From Synechococcus sp. WH 8101 (GTDB taxonomy: Bacteria; Cyanobacteriota; Cyanobacteriia; PCC-6307; Cyanobiaceae), in assembly GCF_004209775.1 (NCBI RefSeq), contig NZ_CP035914.1, positions 1 through 64,000 on the forward strand: DNA of 64,000 nt, given 5' to 3'. A program made the translations under genes and the position numbers. A model generated the notes under the pieces. It made no database searches, had not been told where the DNA came from, and was given only the letters and a program-made list of their open reading frames with translations. Each line of letters starts with the position of its first letter. Position 1 is the first letter of the stretch. Of the stretch, positions 11,025 to 21,616 are shown in pieces.

Positions 11025-11774
11025 TTGGTGCAGTCCAACCCCAGACCCGATCTGCCGCTCGGCGCCAGACTTCAGCAGGATCTCAAAAATGATCTGATTG
11101 CTGGTCTGCTGGTGGTCATTCCGTTGGCCACCACGATCTGGTTGGCGACCACGGTGAGCCGCTTTGTGTTGGCGTTTCTCACGTCGATTCCAAAGCAGTT
11201 CAACCCATTCATCACGCTCAACCCACTGCTGCAGGACCTGATCAATCTGGCCCTCGGCCTGACGGTTCCCCTGCTGGGGATTCTTCTGATCGGCTTGATG
11301 GCCCGCAACATCGTGGGCCGATGGTTGCTGGAGTTCGGCGAAGGCACCTTGTCACGGATTCCCCTGGCGGGATCGGTGTACAAAACGCTGAAACAGCTCC
11401 TTGAAACCTTCCTTCGCGACAATTCCCAGCGGTTTCGTCGTGTCGTTTTGGTGGAGTATCCCCGCGAGGGTCTGTTCAGCGTCGGTTTTGTGACCGGTGT
11501 GGTGGGGCCCTCGTTGCAGGCCGAACTTGAGGAGCCCCTGCTCAGTGTGTTCATCCCCACCGCTCCCAATCCCACTACCGGCTGGTACACCCTGGTGCCT
11601 GAGTCATCGGTGCGGGATCTCAATCTCTCGGTGGAGGATGCTTTCCGCACGATCATTTCCGCTGGGATCGTCAACCCGGATGAACGGGAAGCCCCTGTGA
11701 ATCGCAGTTTTTCCAGTCTTCTCTCCCAGTTGCGCGCCTCCTCCCCGTCGTCGTCCCGTGCTTCGGAAGCTTGA
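11025..11774 (+). CDS. DUF502 family membrane protein
   Basis: A 249-aa protein of the DUF502 family, with two membrane spans near the N-terminus (about 24-50 and 72-95). A conserved soluble part follows, containing GTLSRIPLAGSVYKTLKQLL and FSVGFVTGVVG. Function is unknown; plant homologues are membrane-associated. The start is a TTG at 11025, with a GTG at the next codon as an alternative. It lies 50 nt after the HpsJ-like gene and 30 nt before nusB, likely in one transcription unit. Confidence 0.85.
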   Translation: MVQSNPRPDLPLGARLQQDLKNDLIAGLLVVIPLATTIWLATTVSRFVLAFLTSIPKQFNPFITLNPLLQDLINLALGLTVPLLGILLIGLMARNIVGRWLLEFGEGTLSRIPLAGSVYKTLKQLLETFLRDNSQRFRRVVLVEYPREGLFSVGFVTGVVGPSLQAELEEPLLSVFIPTAPNPTTGWYTLVPESSVRDLNLSVEDAFRTIISAGIVNPDEREAPVNRSFSSLLSQLRASSPSSSRASEA

Positions 11775-11804
11775 TCTTCCTGTGCCCACCTTCGCTTGAC
11801 CTCC

Positions 11805-12449
11805 ATGCAGTCCCGTTCCCTGGCCCGTGAGCTGGCGCTCCTGGTGCTCGGTCAGCTTCCTGACCGTGATGGCCAGGTGATGGCTGATGTCTCCCTGGAG
11901 AGCCTGCTCCAGAAGGCGCTCGACACCCTGATGCAGCACTGGCGGGAGACCTTGGATGGCTGTGCCGCTGATCTGGAGAAGGCCCAGCAGCATCTGCTTG
12001 ACAGCGAACTACAGGATGGTGGCGATCGAGGCGGCACACAGGTTGCTGTGCGTGACCAGCTGCAGGCGTCGATCGGCGCGGCCGAACAGGTGCTCAATGG
12101 TCTCTCCGGCTGCCTGGAGCTGCCCCGTTTGCTGGCGCTGGCTGATCAGGATCAGGTGCGTGATGACGCCCGCCGGCGGGTGGCTCTCGTGCTGGAGCAA
12201 CGCAGCGCGATCGATGCCCGTCTGGATGGGGTGATGGAAGGCTGGCGCCTCAGCCGTCTGCCACGGATTGATCGCGACATTCTCCGCTTGGCGGTGGTTG
12301 ATCTCACCGCTCTCCACACGCCGGCAGCGGTGGCCTGCAATGAAGCTGTGGAGCTGGCCCACCGTTACAGCGATGATCAGGGCCGGCGCATGATCAACGG
12401 TGTTCTGCGCCGACTGCAGCAGGCGGCAACGACTGCCGCCAGCTTCTGA
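11805..12449 (+). CDS. nusB: Transcription antitermination protein NusB
   Basis: RNA-binding factor that with NusE (S10) binds boxA and supports rRNA antitermination. The 214-aa protein begins MQSRSLARELALLVLGQLP and has the typical C-terminal helical motif RIDRDILRLAVVDL and NEAVELAHRYSDDQGRRMING. It is longer than the roughly 140-aa E. coli protein because of an inserted helical region (about 30-110), which I regard as normal for cyanobacteria. A TTG nine bases upstream is an alternative start. ftsY follows 40 nt downstream. Confidence 0.93.
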   Translation: MQSRSLARELALLVLGQLPDRDGQVMADVSLESLLQKALDTLMQHWRETLDGCAADLEKAQQHLLDSELQDGGDRGGTQVAVRDQLQASIGAAEQVLNGLSGCLELPRLLALADQDQVRDDARRRVALVLEQRSAIDARLDGVMEGWRLSRLPRIDRDILRLAVVDLTALHTPAAVACNEAVELAHRYSDDQGRRMINGVLRRLQQAATTAASF

Positions 12450-12489
12450 GCCCCGTCTTCTGACCTCTGGTCACCACACTGCCGCTTCG

Positions 12490-13956
12490 ATGGTTTACGA
12501 CTGGTTCAACCGCTCGTCCGTTCCCAACGGTGAGGATGCAACGTCTCCACCAACCCCAGAGGTTGGTGAAGCTGCGGCTGAAGCGACTGATCAAACAGCT
12601 TCTGAAGCGACGGAGGAGGATCCGCTGGAGTGGGCCCGTCAGGCTTACGCCCGCCTGAAAGCGCAGAAGGCCCAGGCCCAGGCGGCTCAGGACACTCCGA
12701 AGCAGGAGCGCGCAGCCGAACCTGACTCCTCGCCTGATCCTGACCCTCCGGTTGCGCCTCCATCACCCCCACCAGCCCCGTCGGCTCCCCTGTCGTTGTT
12801 GGAGCAGGCGGCGGCGCAGCGTCAGGAGCGTCTGCAGGATCTCGAGAGTCGGGCCTCCCGCGTCGAGGAGCCCGCACCGGTTCCCCCCGTTCGCACTGCG
12901 CAGACCTCGGAGACGGTTCAGGACAGTCAGGAGCCCCAGCTCGGTGACTTTGATGACACCTTCACCTGGTCAGCGGAGGTTCTGGCCGCCCAGGGCCGTC
13001 AGGTGGATCAGGTGTCGCTGGAGGAGATCGATTGGCTCGGTCGCCTGCGCCGCGGTCTGGAGAAGACCCGACAGGGCTTTGTCACCAGCCTGCTCGAAAC
13101 TCTCGGTGATGACCCCCTCACCCCCGAGGTGGTCGATGATCTCGAGGCCTTGCTGCTGCGGGCGGATGCCGGGGTGCAGGCCACCGATCAGGTGATGGAG
13201 GCTCTGCGGCGTCGCCTCAATGAAGAGGTGGTGGATCCCGGTGAGGGGATCCGTTTTCTCAAGGAGCAGCTTCGCGGTCTGCTGGAGCAGCCGATTCAGG
13301 CCAGCGGTGTTGAACTGCTGGCGCCGGAACGGGGTCGTTTGAATATCTGGTTGATGGTGGGCGTCAACGGTGTTGGCAAGACCACCACCCTGGGCAAGCT
13401 CGCCAATCTGGCCGTGCGCAGTGGCTACAGCGCTCTGGTGGCCGCGGCCGACACGTTCAGGGCCGCTGCGGTGCAGCAGGTGGCGGTGTGGGCGGAGCGG
13501 AGCGACGTGCCGGTGATCTCCAATCCATCAGCGAACGCCGATCCTGCCGCTGTGGTGTTCGATGCGATCGGTGCAGCCCGCTCCAAGGGTGTGGATCTGC
13601 TCCTGGTCGACACGGCCGGACGTCTGCAGACCAAGCACAACCTGATGGAAGAGCTCCAGAAGATCCGGCGCATTGTCGATCGATTGGCTCCGGAAGCCAG
13701 GGTGGAGTCGCTGCTGGTGCTGGATGCCAGCCAGGGGCAGAACGGCCTCAAGCAGGCGATGGCCTTTGCCAAGGCTGCTGATCTCACCGGTGTGGTGATC
13801 ACCAAACTCGATGGCACCGCCCGCGGTGGTGTCGCTCTGGCGGTGGCATCGGAAGCCGGCTTGCCGATCCGGTTCATCGGGGCTGGCGAAGGGATTCGAG
13901 ATCTCCGGCCCTTCAACAGCTTTGAATTTGTCGAGGCGTTGCTGGCTGGCCGCTGA
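12490..13956 (+). CDS. ftsY: Signal recognition particle receptor FtsY
   Basis: GTPase that receives SRP-ribosome complexes at the membrane. The first ~190 residues form an acidic, Pro/Gln/Glu-rich A domain. The conserved NG GTPase domain follows, with G1 GVNGVGKTTTLGKLA, G3 DTAGRLQTKHNLMEEL, G4 TKLDGTARGG and the insertion-box ADTFRAAAVQQ. The ATG at 12490 (MVYDWFNRSS) is chosen because it follows the nusB stop and keeps the typical start. Total 488 aa, within the range for the family. Confidence 0.96.
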   Translation: MVYDWFNRSSVPNGEDATSPPTPEVGEAAAEATDQTASEATEEDPLEWARQAYARLKAQKAQAQAAQDTPKQERAAEPDSSPDPDPPVAPPSPPPAPSAPLSLLEQAAAQRQERLQDLESRASRVEEPAPVPPVRTAQTSETVQDSQEPQLGDFDDTFTWSAEVLAAQGRQVDQVSLEEIDWLGRLRRGLEKTRQGFVTSLLETLGDDPLTPEVVDDLEALLLRADAGVQATDQVMEALRRRLNEEVVDPGEGIRFLKEQLRGLLEQPIQASGVELLAPERGRLNIWLMVGVNGVGKTTTLGKLANLAVRSGYSALVAAADTFRAAAVQQVAVWAERSDVPVISNPSANADPAAVVFDAIGAARSKGVDLLLVDTAGRLQTKHNLMEELQKIRRIVDRLAPEARVESLLVLDASQGQNGLKQAMAFAKAADLTGVVITKLDGTARGGVALAVASEAGLPIRFIGAGEGIRDLRPFNSFEFVEALLAGR

Positions 13957-13992
13957 ACCCTTGCTACCTTGCGGGTCCTGCCATGGTCGGCC

Positions 13993-15402
13993 GTGAGCAG
14001 CAAGCCACCACGGCGCCATTCCACTCCGCGTCAACGCAACAGCGTTCAGCCGTTGACGGCCACGGCGTCTCTGCGTCAGCTGCTCGATAGTCTTTCCAAC
14101 GAGCAACGCACCAACCAAGACCTTCTGGTCTCGCTGGGATTCGCTCTGCGCAGCTTCACCAATCTGCATCGGTTTCTGGAACTGGTGCCGGTGGTCGCCT
14201 CCCGTTTGGCGGGCGTGGATGGTGCCTTGCTGGTGCCCTTTCAGCCTGATGGTCGGCTCTGGCGGGAACAACTGCAGGTGCTTCCTGTGGAGCGTTCGCA
14301 AGAATTGCTCCGCCAGATCGCGGCCTTTGGACCCGGCCATGCGGTTGGTTTTGCCTCCGAAGAGGCTCAGGTGCAGGCCCTGGATCAGCTTGTGCAGCGC
14401 CAGCTCGGCCGTTCCGATCTGTTCGCCACCTCCCTGGTGGCGCGCGGGCGGCAGCGTGGGCGTCTGTATGTCTTCAACAGCACCGGGCCGCTGGTGTGGA
14501 GTGAGGTGCACCGCCGCCATGTGCAGCTCGTCGCCGATCTCACTGGCGTGGCGATTGAGAACGATCTCATGCTGCAGGAGGCGCGCCGGCATGAGCGGGT
14601 CGATCGACAGCTGAGCATCGGCGCCGAGATCCAGGCCCAGTTGCTGCCGGATCACTGCCCGGTGATTGAAGGCGTGGAACTCTCGGCCCGGTGCCGGCCT
14701 GCGTTTCAGGTGGGCGGCGACTACTACGACTTCATTCCCACCCGTCCGGAACTGATCGGTCGCCGCCGGGAGCGGGGGCGTTGGGCTCTGGTGATGGGCG
14801 ATGTGATGGGAAAGGGTGTTCCCGCTGGGCTGTTGATGACCATGTTGCGCGGCATGCTGCGCGCGGAGGTGCTGAGCGGCCTGCCGCCGGATCGGATTCT
14901 TCACGATCTCAATCAACTGGCCCAGGAAGACCTGGCCCAGTCGCACCGGTTTGTGACGCTGTTCTATTCCGATTTCGATCCGCGCACCCGTCGGCTCCGT
15001 TTTGCCAATGCGGCTCACAATCCACCGTTGATCTGGCGGGCGCAGCAGCGCAGCATCGGGCGGCTGGATGCGCCTGGTCTGTTGATTGGATTGCAACCGG
15101 AAGCGGATTACGGCTGTGGTCAGGTGGTGCTCGAACCGGGTGATGTGATCCTCTATTACACCGATGGGGTCACCGAGGCACCGGGAATCACCGGGGATCG
15201 CTTTGATGAGGCCAGGCTCATGCGCACCCTGGAAGGTGCTTGCCGATCCGGGATGGGATCCCAGGGAATCCTCGATCAGCTCTTCACCCGATTGGATCGT
15301 TTCGTGGGTGCGGACCGGCAGCTGGAGGATGATGCCTCGATGGTGGTGCTCAAGGTGCGCGAGGAGGTGATGCTGCCGTCCGTCCCCCGTGCGTCCCTCT
15401 GA
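13993..15402 (+). CDS. SpoIIE/RsbU-type protein phosphatase with N-terminal GAF-like domain
   Basis: Probable PP2C-like serine phosphatase, 469 aa. Residues about 45-190 resemble a GAF sensor domain. The C-terminal half has the metal-binding motifs VGGDYYDF, GDVMGKGVPAGLLMTMLR, YTDGVTEAPG and DDASMVVL of SpoIIE/RsbU enzymes, which control anti-anti-sigma factors in partner-switching pathways. No anti-sigma gene lies beside it. The GTG at 13993 is preferred over the TTG at 13969. It lies 36 nt after ftsY and 32 nt before argH. Confidence 0.88.
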   Translation: MSSKPPRRHSTPRQRNSVQPLTATASLRQLLDSLSNEQRTNQDLLVSLGFALRSFTNLHRFLELVPVVASRLAGVDGALLVPFQPDGRLWREQLQVLPVERSQELLRQIAAFGPGHAVGFASEEAQVQALDQLVQRQLGRSDLFATSLVARGRQRGRLYVFNSTGPLVWSEVHRRHVQLVADLTGVAIENDLMLQEARRHERVDRQLSIGAEIQAQLLPDHCPVIEGVELSARCRPAFQVGGDYYDFIPTRPELIGRRRERGRWALVMGDVMGKGVPAGLLMTMLRGMLRAEVLSGLPPDRILHDLNQLAQEDLAQSHRFVTLFYSDFDPRTRRLRFANAAHNPPLIWRAQQRSIGRLDAPGLLIGLQPEADYGCGQVVLEPGDVILYYTDGVTEAPGITGDRFDEARLMRTLEGACRSGMGSQGILDQLFTRLDRFVGADRQLEDDASMVVLKVREEVMLPSVPRASL

Positions 15403-15434
15403 CAAGCTGAGGCTGTGTGCTGAGATCGGCAGCG

Positions 15435-16847
<1,413 letters not shown>

Positions 16848-16912
16848 ACGAACCGTCTGACTGGGTCTACGCTGAGCAGGCCAGAGGCTCTTGATCCCTT
16901 CCAGGACCATGC

Positions 16913-16939
16913 ACCGATGGCATGTCAGGTCCCATCGGT
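16913..16939 (+). promoter_or_regulatory. Inverted repeat in the leader of the RRM protein gene
   Basis: A perfect 8-bp inverted repeat (ACCGATGG, 11-nt loop, CCATCGGT) lies 27 nt before the chosen GTG start of the RNA-binding protein gene. Overlapping GGACC and GGTCC stretches allow an alternative fold. Cyanobacterial rbp genes have structured, cold-responsive leaders, so this may be a thermosensitive or autoregulatory element. That role is inferred. Confidence 0.45.
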
Positions 16940-16966
16940 CCCTTTCAACAACGGTCCACCAGGAAA

Positions 16967-17485
16967 GTGAGCATTTTCGTCGGCAATTTGCCCTTCCGCG
17001 CAGAGCAGGAAGACGTCATTGAACTGTTCGCCGCCTATGGCGAAGTCACCAATTGTGCCCTTCCCCTTGAGCGCGATACCGGACGCAAGCGCGGTTTCGC
17101 TTTCATTGAAATGGCAGATGAAGCGGCTGAATCCGCAGCCATTGAAGCTCTGCAGGGTGCGGAGCTGATGGGTCGTCCGTTGCGGATCAACAAAGCCGAA
17201 CCGCGCGGCAGCGCACCCCGTCGCGGCGGCGGTGGTTATGGCGGTGGCGGCTACGGGGGAGGCGGCTACGGCGGTGGTGGTCGCGGCGCAGACCGCGGTG
17301 GCTACGGCGGTGGCGGTTATGGCGATGGTGCCGGCTCCGGAGCGCGTGGTTGGGAAGACCGCAGTTATGGCGGCGGCGCACCTCAGGCCGGTGACGACGA
17401 CGGCCGCAGCCGGCGTCGTCGCGGTGGCGCTGCTCCCGCGCCTCAGAGTGATGACTACGGCGATTACGGCGGTGCCGAAGGCTGA
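16967..17485 (+). CDS. Glycine-rich RRM-type RNA-binding protein (Rbp)
   Basis: A 172-aa cyanobacterial Rbp: one RNA recognition motif (residues about 1-80) with RNP2 IFVGNL and RNP1 KRGFAFIEM, followed by a Gly/Tyr/Arg-rich tail that is likely disordered. Such proteins bind mRNAs, are often cold-induced and help localise thylakoid mRNAs in some cyanobacteria. The GTG at 16967 (MSIFVGNLPF) is chosen because AGGA lies just upstream and homologues start there. An in-frame ATG at 16922 would add 15 unconserved residues and lies inside the leader hairpin. Confidence 0.92.
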   Translation: MSIFVGNLPFRAEQEDVIELFAAYGEVTNCALPLERDTGRKRGFAFIEMADEAAESAAIEALQGAELMGRPLRINKAEPRGSAPRRGGGGYGGGGYGGGGYGGGGRGADRGGYGGGGYGDGAGSGARGWEDRSYGGGAPQAGDDDGRSRRRRGGAAPAPQSDDYGDYGGAEG

Positions 17486-17529
17486 GCGCTGATCGCCATC
17501 TCTGGCGCGATGTTCAGATGGAGGGGTGT

Positions 17530-18534
17530 TCAGAGCCCGGCAGCTTCCAGTTGTCGGGCGGCATCCTCGAACACGCTCAGGTCGGCCCCCTTGCGCTGGG
17601 CGTTCTGACCAAGATCGCGGCGCCAGTGCCGCGCTCCCGGCACCCCTTCCACCAGATGCACCAGGTGGCGGCCTAGATCCCAGAGGCGGCCGCCGCGTTG
17701 CAGGTGGCGTTCGGCATGGGGAAGCAGCCCTCGCACCACGCCGGCGGCGCTGATCCTCCGGGCTTGATCGCCATAGATCAACGCATCGATGGCCGTCCAT
17801 CGCAGCGGATGGGCGTACACAGCGCGGCCCACCATGGCGCCATCGCAGTGCTGGAGAGCTTCAAGGCAATCGTCTGGAGTTTCCAGGCCTCCGTTCAGTT
17901 CGATCAACAGCTCCGGTCTGCGTCGCTTCAGGGCGATCACCCGGTCATATTGAAGCGGTGGAATCGTGCGGTTCTGTTTCGGATCCAGACCATCGAGCCA
18001 GGCCTTGCGGGCATGCACGGCGAAGCGGCTGGCGCCAGCGTCGGCCAGCCGATCCACAAAGGCCTGCAGCAGAGCATCGCTATCGAGGTCATCGATGCCC
18101 ACGCGGTGTTTCACCGTCACCGGCAGAGGCGAGGCTCTGACCATGGCCTCGACGCAGCGGGCCACGGTGTCGGGTTCGGCCATCAGGCAAGCTCCGAAGT
18201 TGCCCGCCTGCACCCTTGGGCTTGGACAGCCCACATTGAGGTTGATTTCGTCGTAGCCCCAGTCGGCTGCCATTCGCGTCGCCTCCGCCAGGAGGGCGGG
18301 ATCGTCGCCTCCCACCTGCAGAGCCAGGGGATGCTCCATTGGATCGAAGTCCAGCAGCCGCTCCCGCCGCTCGCTGTGGTGCAGGGCCTGCGCCACCACC
18401 ATTTCGCTGTAGAGCAGAGCCCGGCGGCTGATTTGCCGCATCAAGATTCGGAAATGGCGGTCGGTGCAATCGAGCATCGGCGCCACGCTGAAACGCCATG
18501 GGGGTTCCCGTTCGGGCTCGATCGGAGGCTCCAT
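17530..18534 (-). CDS. dusA: tRNA-dihydrouridine(20/20a) synthase DusA
   Basis: Flavoenzyme that reduces U20/U20a in the tRNA D-loop. The 334-aa protein has VAPMLDCTDRHFR at the FMN site, the catalytic Cys in NLNVGCPSPRVQAGNFGA, and the DusA-specific VHARKAWLDGLDPKQNR. The ATG at 18534 (MEPPIEPERE) is chosen; an upstream ATG at 18609 would overlap the divergent msrB start. The 3' end lies 44 nt from the convergent RNA-binding protein gene. Confidence 0.93.
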   Translation of the reverse strand: MEPPIEPEREPPWRFSVAPMLDCTDRHFRILMRQISRRALLYSEMVVAQALHHSERRERLLDFDPMEHPLALQVGGDDPALLAEATRMAADWGYDEINLNVGCPSPRVQAGNFGACLMAEPDTVARCVEAMVRASPLPVTVKHRVGIDDLDSDALLQAFVDRLADAGASRFAVHARKAWLDGLDPKQNRTIPPLQYDRVIALKRRRPELLIELNGGLETPDDCLEALQHCDGAMVGRAVYAHPLRWTAIDALIYGDQARRISAAGVVRGLLPHAERHLQRGGRLWDLGRHLVHLVEGVPGARHWRRDLGQNAQRKGADLSVFEDAARQLEAAGL

Positions 18535-18602
18535 GTCCCCATGCTGCCTCGCACCGGCTCCCGCCTCCTTTAAAACGGAGTCATTGGGTTGTAGGTCCAG
18601 TG

Positions 18603-19115
18603 ATGTCATCGGGACTCTCCGACAGGCTTCTGCCCCGCCGGTCGCTTCTGCTCAGCGGTGTGGCGGGTGTGGCGGCGTGGCTCGCGGCGCCGAGGCCTGT
18701 CCTCGCTGCCTCCAAGGCCGGTGATTCTGCCTGGAACCTCTCCGATGCGGAGTGGAAGAAGCGTTTGTCTCCCGAGGCTTATCAGGTGTTGCGGCGGGAG
18801 GGAACGGAGCGACCCTTCAGCAGTCCGCTCAATGCGGAAAAACGTTCCGGTACGTATCACTGTGCCGGTTGTGATCTCCCCCTGTTCTCCGCCAAGGCGA
18901 AATTCGACAGCGGCACCGGCTGGCCAAGCTTCTGGGCACCGCTCACCAGCGCGATTGCCACAAAAGTAGATTTCAAATTGATCATTCCGCGCACCGAATA
19001 CCACTGTCGTCGATGCGGCGGACATCAGGGTCATGTGTTCAATGACGGCCCAAAGGCCACAGGAAAGCGCTACTGCAACAACGGCGTTGCCCTGCGTTTC
19101 CAGCCCGCTGTATGA
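18603..19115 (+). CDS. msrB: Exported peptide-methionine (R)-S-oxide reductase MsrB
   Basis: Repairs methionine-R-sulfoxide in proteins. The 170-aa protein has structural zinc motifs CAGC and CRRC, FDSGTGWPSFW, and the catalytic cysteine in GKRYCNNGVAL. The N-terminus (LPRRSLLLSGVAG then a hydrophobic run ending near AASKA) looks like a twin-arginine or Sec signal, so the enzyme probably acts in the periplasm or thylakoid lumen. Its 3' end overlaps the next gene by about 29 nt if the latter starts at 19087. Confidence 0.94.
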   Translation: MSSGLSDRLLPRRSLLLSGVAGVAAWLAAPRPVLAASKAGDSAWNLSDAEWKKRLSPEAYQVLRREGTERPFSSPLNAEKRSGTYHCAGCDLPLFSAKAKFDSGTGWPSFWAPLTSAIATKVDFKLIIPRTEYHCRRCGGHQGHVFNDGPKATGKRYCNNGVALRFQPAV

Positions 19116-20355
19116 CCTGATCGTGGTTGGGGGTGGTCCCGCTGGTTATCTGGCGGCGATCACGGCGGCGGAGCAGGGGCTGGAGCGGGTTGCGGTGCTG
19201 GAGGCCACGCCCGAGCCCCTCACCAAGGTGCGTCTCAGCGGTGGTGGGCGCTGCAATGTCACCCATGCCTGCTGGGATCCCACAGATCTGGTGCGCCATT
19301 ACCCACGCGGAAGTCGGCCATTGCGGGGCCCGTTCAGTCGTTTTGCCTGTGGTGATGCGGTGGCCTGGTTTTCTGAGCGCGGCCTCGAGCTGGTGGAGGA
19401 GGCCGACGGCCGGATGTTTCCCCGCGCCAACCGCTCGGACGCGGTGATTCAGTGCCTGCAACGGGCGTCCCTGGATGCCGGTGTGCAGCTGCACACCGGA
19501 TCACCGGTGCGGGGGCTGGTGCGCTGTGCCGAAGGGTTTCAGCTGGAGGGTTCCGGTCGGCCGTCCCTGCCCCGTTCGTCCTGGCAGGCCCGACGCGTGC
19601 TCCTCGCCACCGGCGGGCATCCCAGTGGCCGCAAGCTGGCTGCTGGCCTCGGTCACCGGATCATCGCGCCCCTGCCTTCCCTGTTCACGCTGGCCCTTGA
19701 CGCCCCCGGTTTGACGGCCTGTTCCGGCGTTGCCCTTGATGATGTGGAGCTGGAGCTCAGCCTTCCTGGCGGACGCTGGCAGCAGCGCGGCAGGGTCTTG
19801 ATCACTCATTGGGGACTGAGTGGGCCGGCGACGTTGCGCCTCACGGCTTTTGCGGCCCGGGCGCTCCATGCCGAGCGTTATCGCGGTGTTCTCACGGTGC
19901 GCTGGCTCGACGGGTTGAGCCCCGAGCAGGGGGTGGCGGTTGTGCGAGCGCTCCGCCATGACCAGGCCAGACGCACTCTTGCCGCCGCCAGGCCCTGTCC
20001 CGATCGCCTGCCCCGTCGGCTCTGGTTGGCTCTATTGGAGCAGGTGGGGGCGGATCCTCAGCGCCGTTGGGCGGATTGTCCCGCCGCCTGGGAACGGGCT
20101 CTGGCGCAGGCGCTCCCCGCCAGCAGCTACAGCATCCGTGGTCGTGGCCCATTCGGCGAAGAATTCGTCACAGCCGGTGGTGTTGATCTGGGCGAGGTGA
20201 ATTTGGCCACAATGGAAAGCCGGCTGGTGCCCGGGCTGCATTTCGCTGGAGAGCTACTCGATGTGGATGGCGTCACCGGTGGCTTCAATTTTCAGCACTG
20301 CTGGAGCAGTGGCTGGCTTGCGGGTCAGGCGATCGCGGCAGCGCTTACTACTTGA
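19087..20355 (+). CDS. HI0933-family FAD-dependent flavoprotein
   Basis: An aminoacetone oxidase/HI0933-type flavoprotein of uncertain substrate, 422 aa. The Rossmann FAD motif is LIVVGGGPAGYLAA. The family's KVRLSGGGRCNVTH and the C-terminal GGVDLGEVNLATMES and GELLDVDGVTGGFNFQ segments are present. The start is uncertain: a TTG at 19087 gives the shortest overlap with msrB, and an ATG at 19042 would overlap it by 74 nt. The 3' end overlaps the convergent pilC by 8 nt. Confidence 0.85.
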   Translation: MPCVSSPLYDLIVVGGGPAGYLAAITAAEQGLERVAVLEATPEPLTKVRLSGGGRCNVTHACWDPTDLVRHYPRGSRPLRGPFSRFACGDAVAWFSERGLELVEEADGRMFPRANRSDAVIQCLQRASLDAGVQLHTGSPVRGLVRCAEGFQLEGSGRPSLPRSSWQARRVLLATGGHPSGRKLAAGLGHRIIAPLPSLFTLALDAPGLTACSGVALDDVELELSLPGGRWQQRGRVLITHWGLSGPATLRLTAFAARALHAERYRGVLTVRWLDGLSPEQGVAVVRALRHDQARRTLAAARPCPDRLPRRLWLALLEQVGADPQRRWADCPAAWERALAQALPASSYSIRGRGPFGEEFVTAGGVDLGEVNLATMESRLVPGLHFAGELLDVDGVTGGFNFQHCWSSGWLAGQAIAAALTT

Positions 20356-21604
20356 TCTGATCAAAGACCGTGAACATCGGCAGATACATCGCCAGCAGAA
20401 TCGAGCCGACAATGCCACCCACCACCACGATCATGGCCGGCTCGAGCATCGAGGTGAGCGCTTTCACCGAGGCGGTGACTTCGTCTTCATAGAAGTCGGC
20501 CACTTTGCTGAGCATCTGATCCATCTCCCCCGTTTCTTCGCCGATGGCGAGCATGCTCAGGGCCATCTCGGGCAGCACGTTCTGGCGAATCAGAGCAGCA
20601 CTGAGCAGCACGCCTTCCTGCACAAGGCCGCGGGAGGCGAGGATTGCATCGGAGATGATCGAATTGCCGGCTGTGTCACTGGAAATCTCCAGCGACATCA
20701 GGATGGGCACACCCGCTCGGGTGAGGGAACTGAAGATCCGGCAGAACTGCGCTGTGGCGGTTTTCATGATCAGATCGCCGAACAGGGGAAGGCGAAGTAG
20801 CAGACGGTCGATTGCGCGTCGCCCCTTGGCGGTGGCGTAATACCGGCTCAGCATCCACACCGCCATCAGTAGGCCGCCAGCCAGAAGCAGGGACACGGGT
20901 GAACGCAGCAGCTCGCTGAGATCCACCATCAACTGGGTGAACAGGGGCAGTTCGGCCCCGAGGTCCTTGAAAATGCCGGCAAAGGTGGGAATCAGAAAGA
21001 TCGTCATCCCCAGGAAGACGAGAATCGCGATCACCAGCACGGCCACCGGGTATCCCAGGGCTCCTTTGATCTGGTTCTGGAGTCGGGCGTTGTCCTCCAG
21101 AAGCTTGGCCAGCCGTTTGAGGGATTCGTCGAGCACCCCACCGGCTTCACCGGCTTCCACCATGGCGATGCTCAACTGATCGAACACCTTGGGCCACTGG
21201 CGCATGGCCGCCCCCATGGCTGTGCCCTGGTTGACCTCAAGGCTGATCTGCAGCAAGGCTCGTTTGAACATCGGCAGGCGCTGCTGACGGGCCATCAGAT
21301 CGAGGCTGCGCACGATCGGCACCCCCGCATCCACAAGGGCCGCCAGCTTGCTGGCAAACACCGCTTTCTCTTTCACCCCCGGGGCTTTTTCCAGCGCTGC
21401 GTTCCAATCGATGGAGAGCCACGAGCGTGAGCTCCCCCCAGTGCGCGGTTTATCGCCTGTGGTGCTCGGGTCCGCCACCAGGCTGTTGGCGCGGATGCCG
21501 CGACGGCGCAGCAGCTTGCGGGCGCTGCTGACATCTTTGGCCTGAATGCGAATGCTGCGGTTGTCGCCGGCAGGACCGCTGTAGGTGGCAACGAAGCTGG
21601 CCAT
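20348..21604 (-). CDS. pilC: Type IV pilus inner-membrane platform protein PilC
   Basis: Polytopic GspF/PilC-family protein (418 aa) on which PilB and PilT act during pilus extension and retraction. Two GspF repeats (about 75-200 and 280-405) each end in hydrophobic spans, for example AVLVIAILVFLGMTIFLIP and IVVVGGIVGSILLAMYLP. It is the last gene of the pilB-pilT-pilC operon, 12 nt after pilT. Pili of this kind serve motility, adhesion, floating or DNA uptake in cyanobacteria. Confidence 0.95.
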   Translation of the reverse strand: MASFVATYSGPAGDNRSIRIQAKDVSSARKLLRRRGIRANSLVADPSTTGDKPRTGGSSRSWLSIDWNAALEKAPGVKEKAVFASKLAALVDAGVPIVRSLDLMARQQRLPMFKRALLQISLEVNQGTAMGAAMRQWPKVFDQLSIAMVEAGEAGGVLDESLKRLAKLLEDNARLQNQIKGALGYPVAVLVIAILVFLGMTIFLIPTFAGIFKDLGAELPLFTQLMVDLSELLRSPVSLLLAGGLLMAVWMLSRYYATAKGRRAIDRLLLRLPLFGDLIMKTATAQFCRIFSSLTRAGVPILMSLEISSDTAGNSIISDAILASRGLVQEGVLLSAALIRQNVLPEMALSMLAIGEETGEMDQMLSKVADFYEDEVTASVKALTSMLEPAMIVVVGGIVGSILLAMYLPMFTVFDQIK

Positions 21605-21616
21605 GGCTTAGTCGGA

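Noticed and set aside
13528-15405. A 625-codon open frame on the minus strand
   Set aside because: It lies wholly antisense to ftsY and the phosphatase gene. The composition is typical of the mirrored frame in GC-rich coding DNA, with no recognisable domain.
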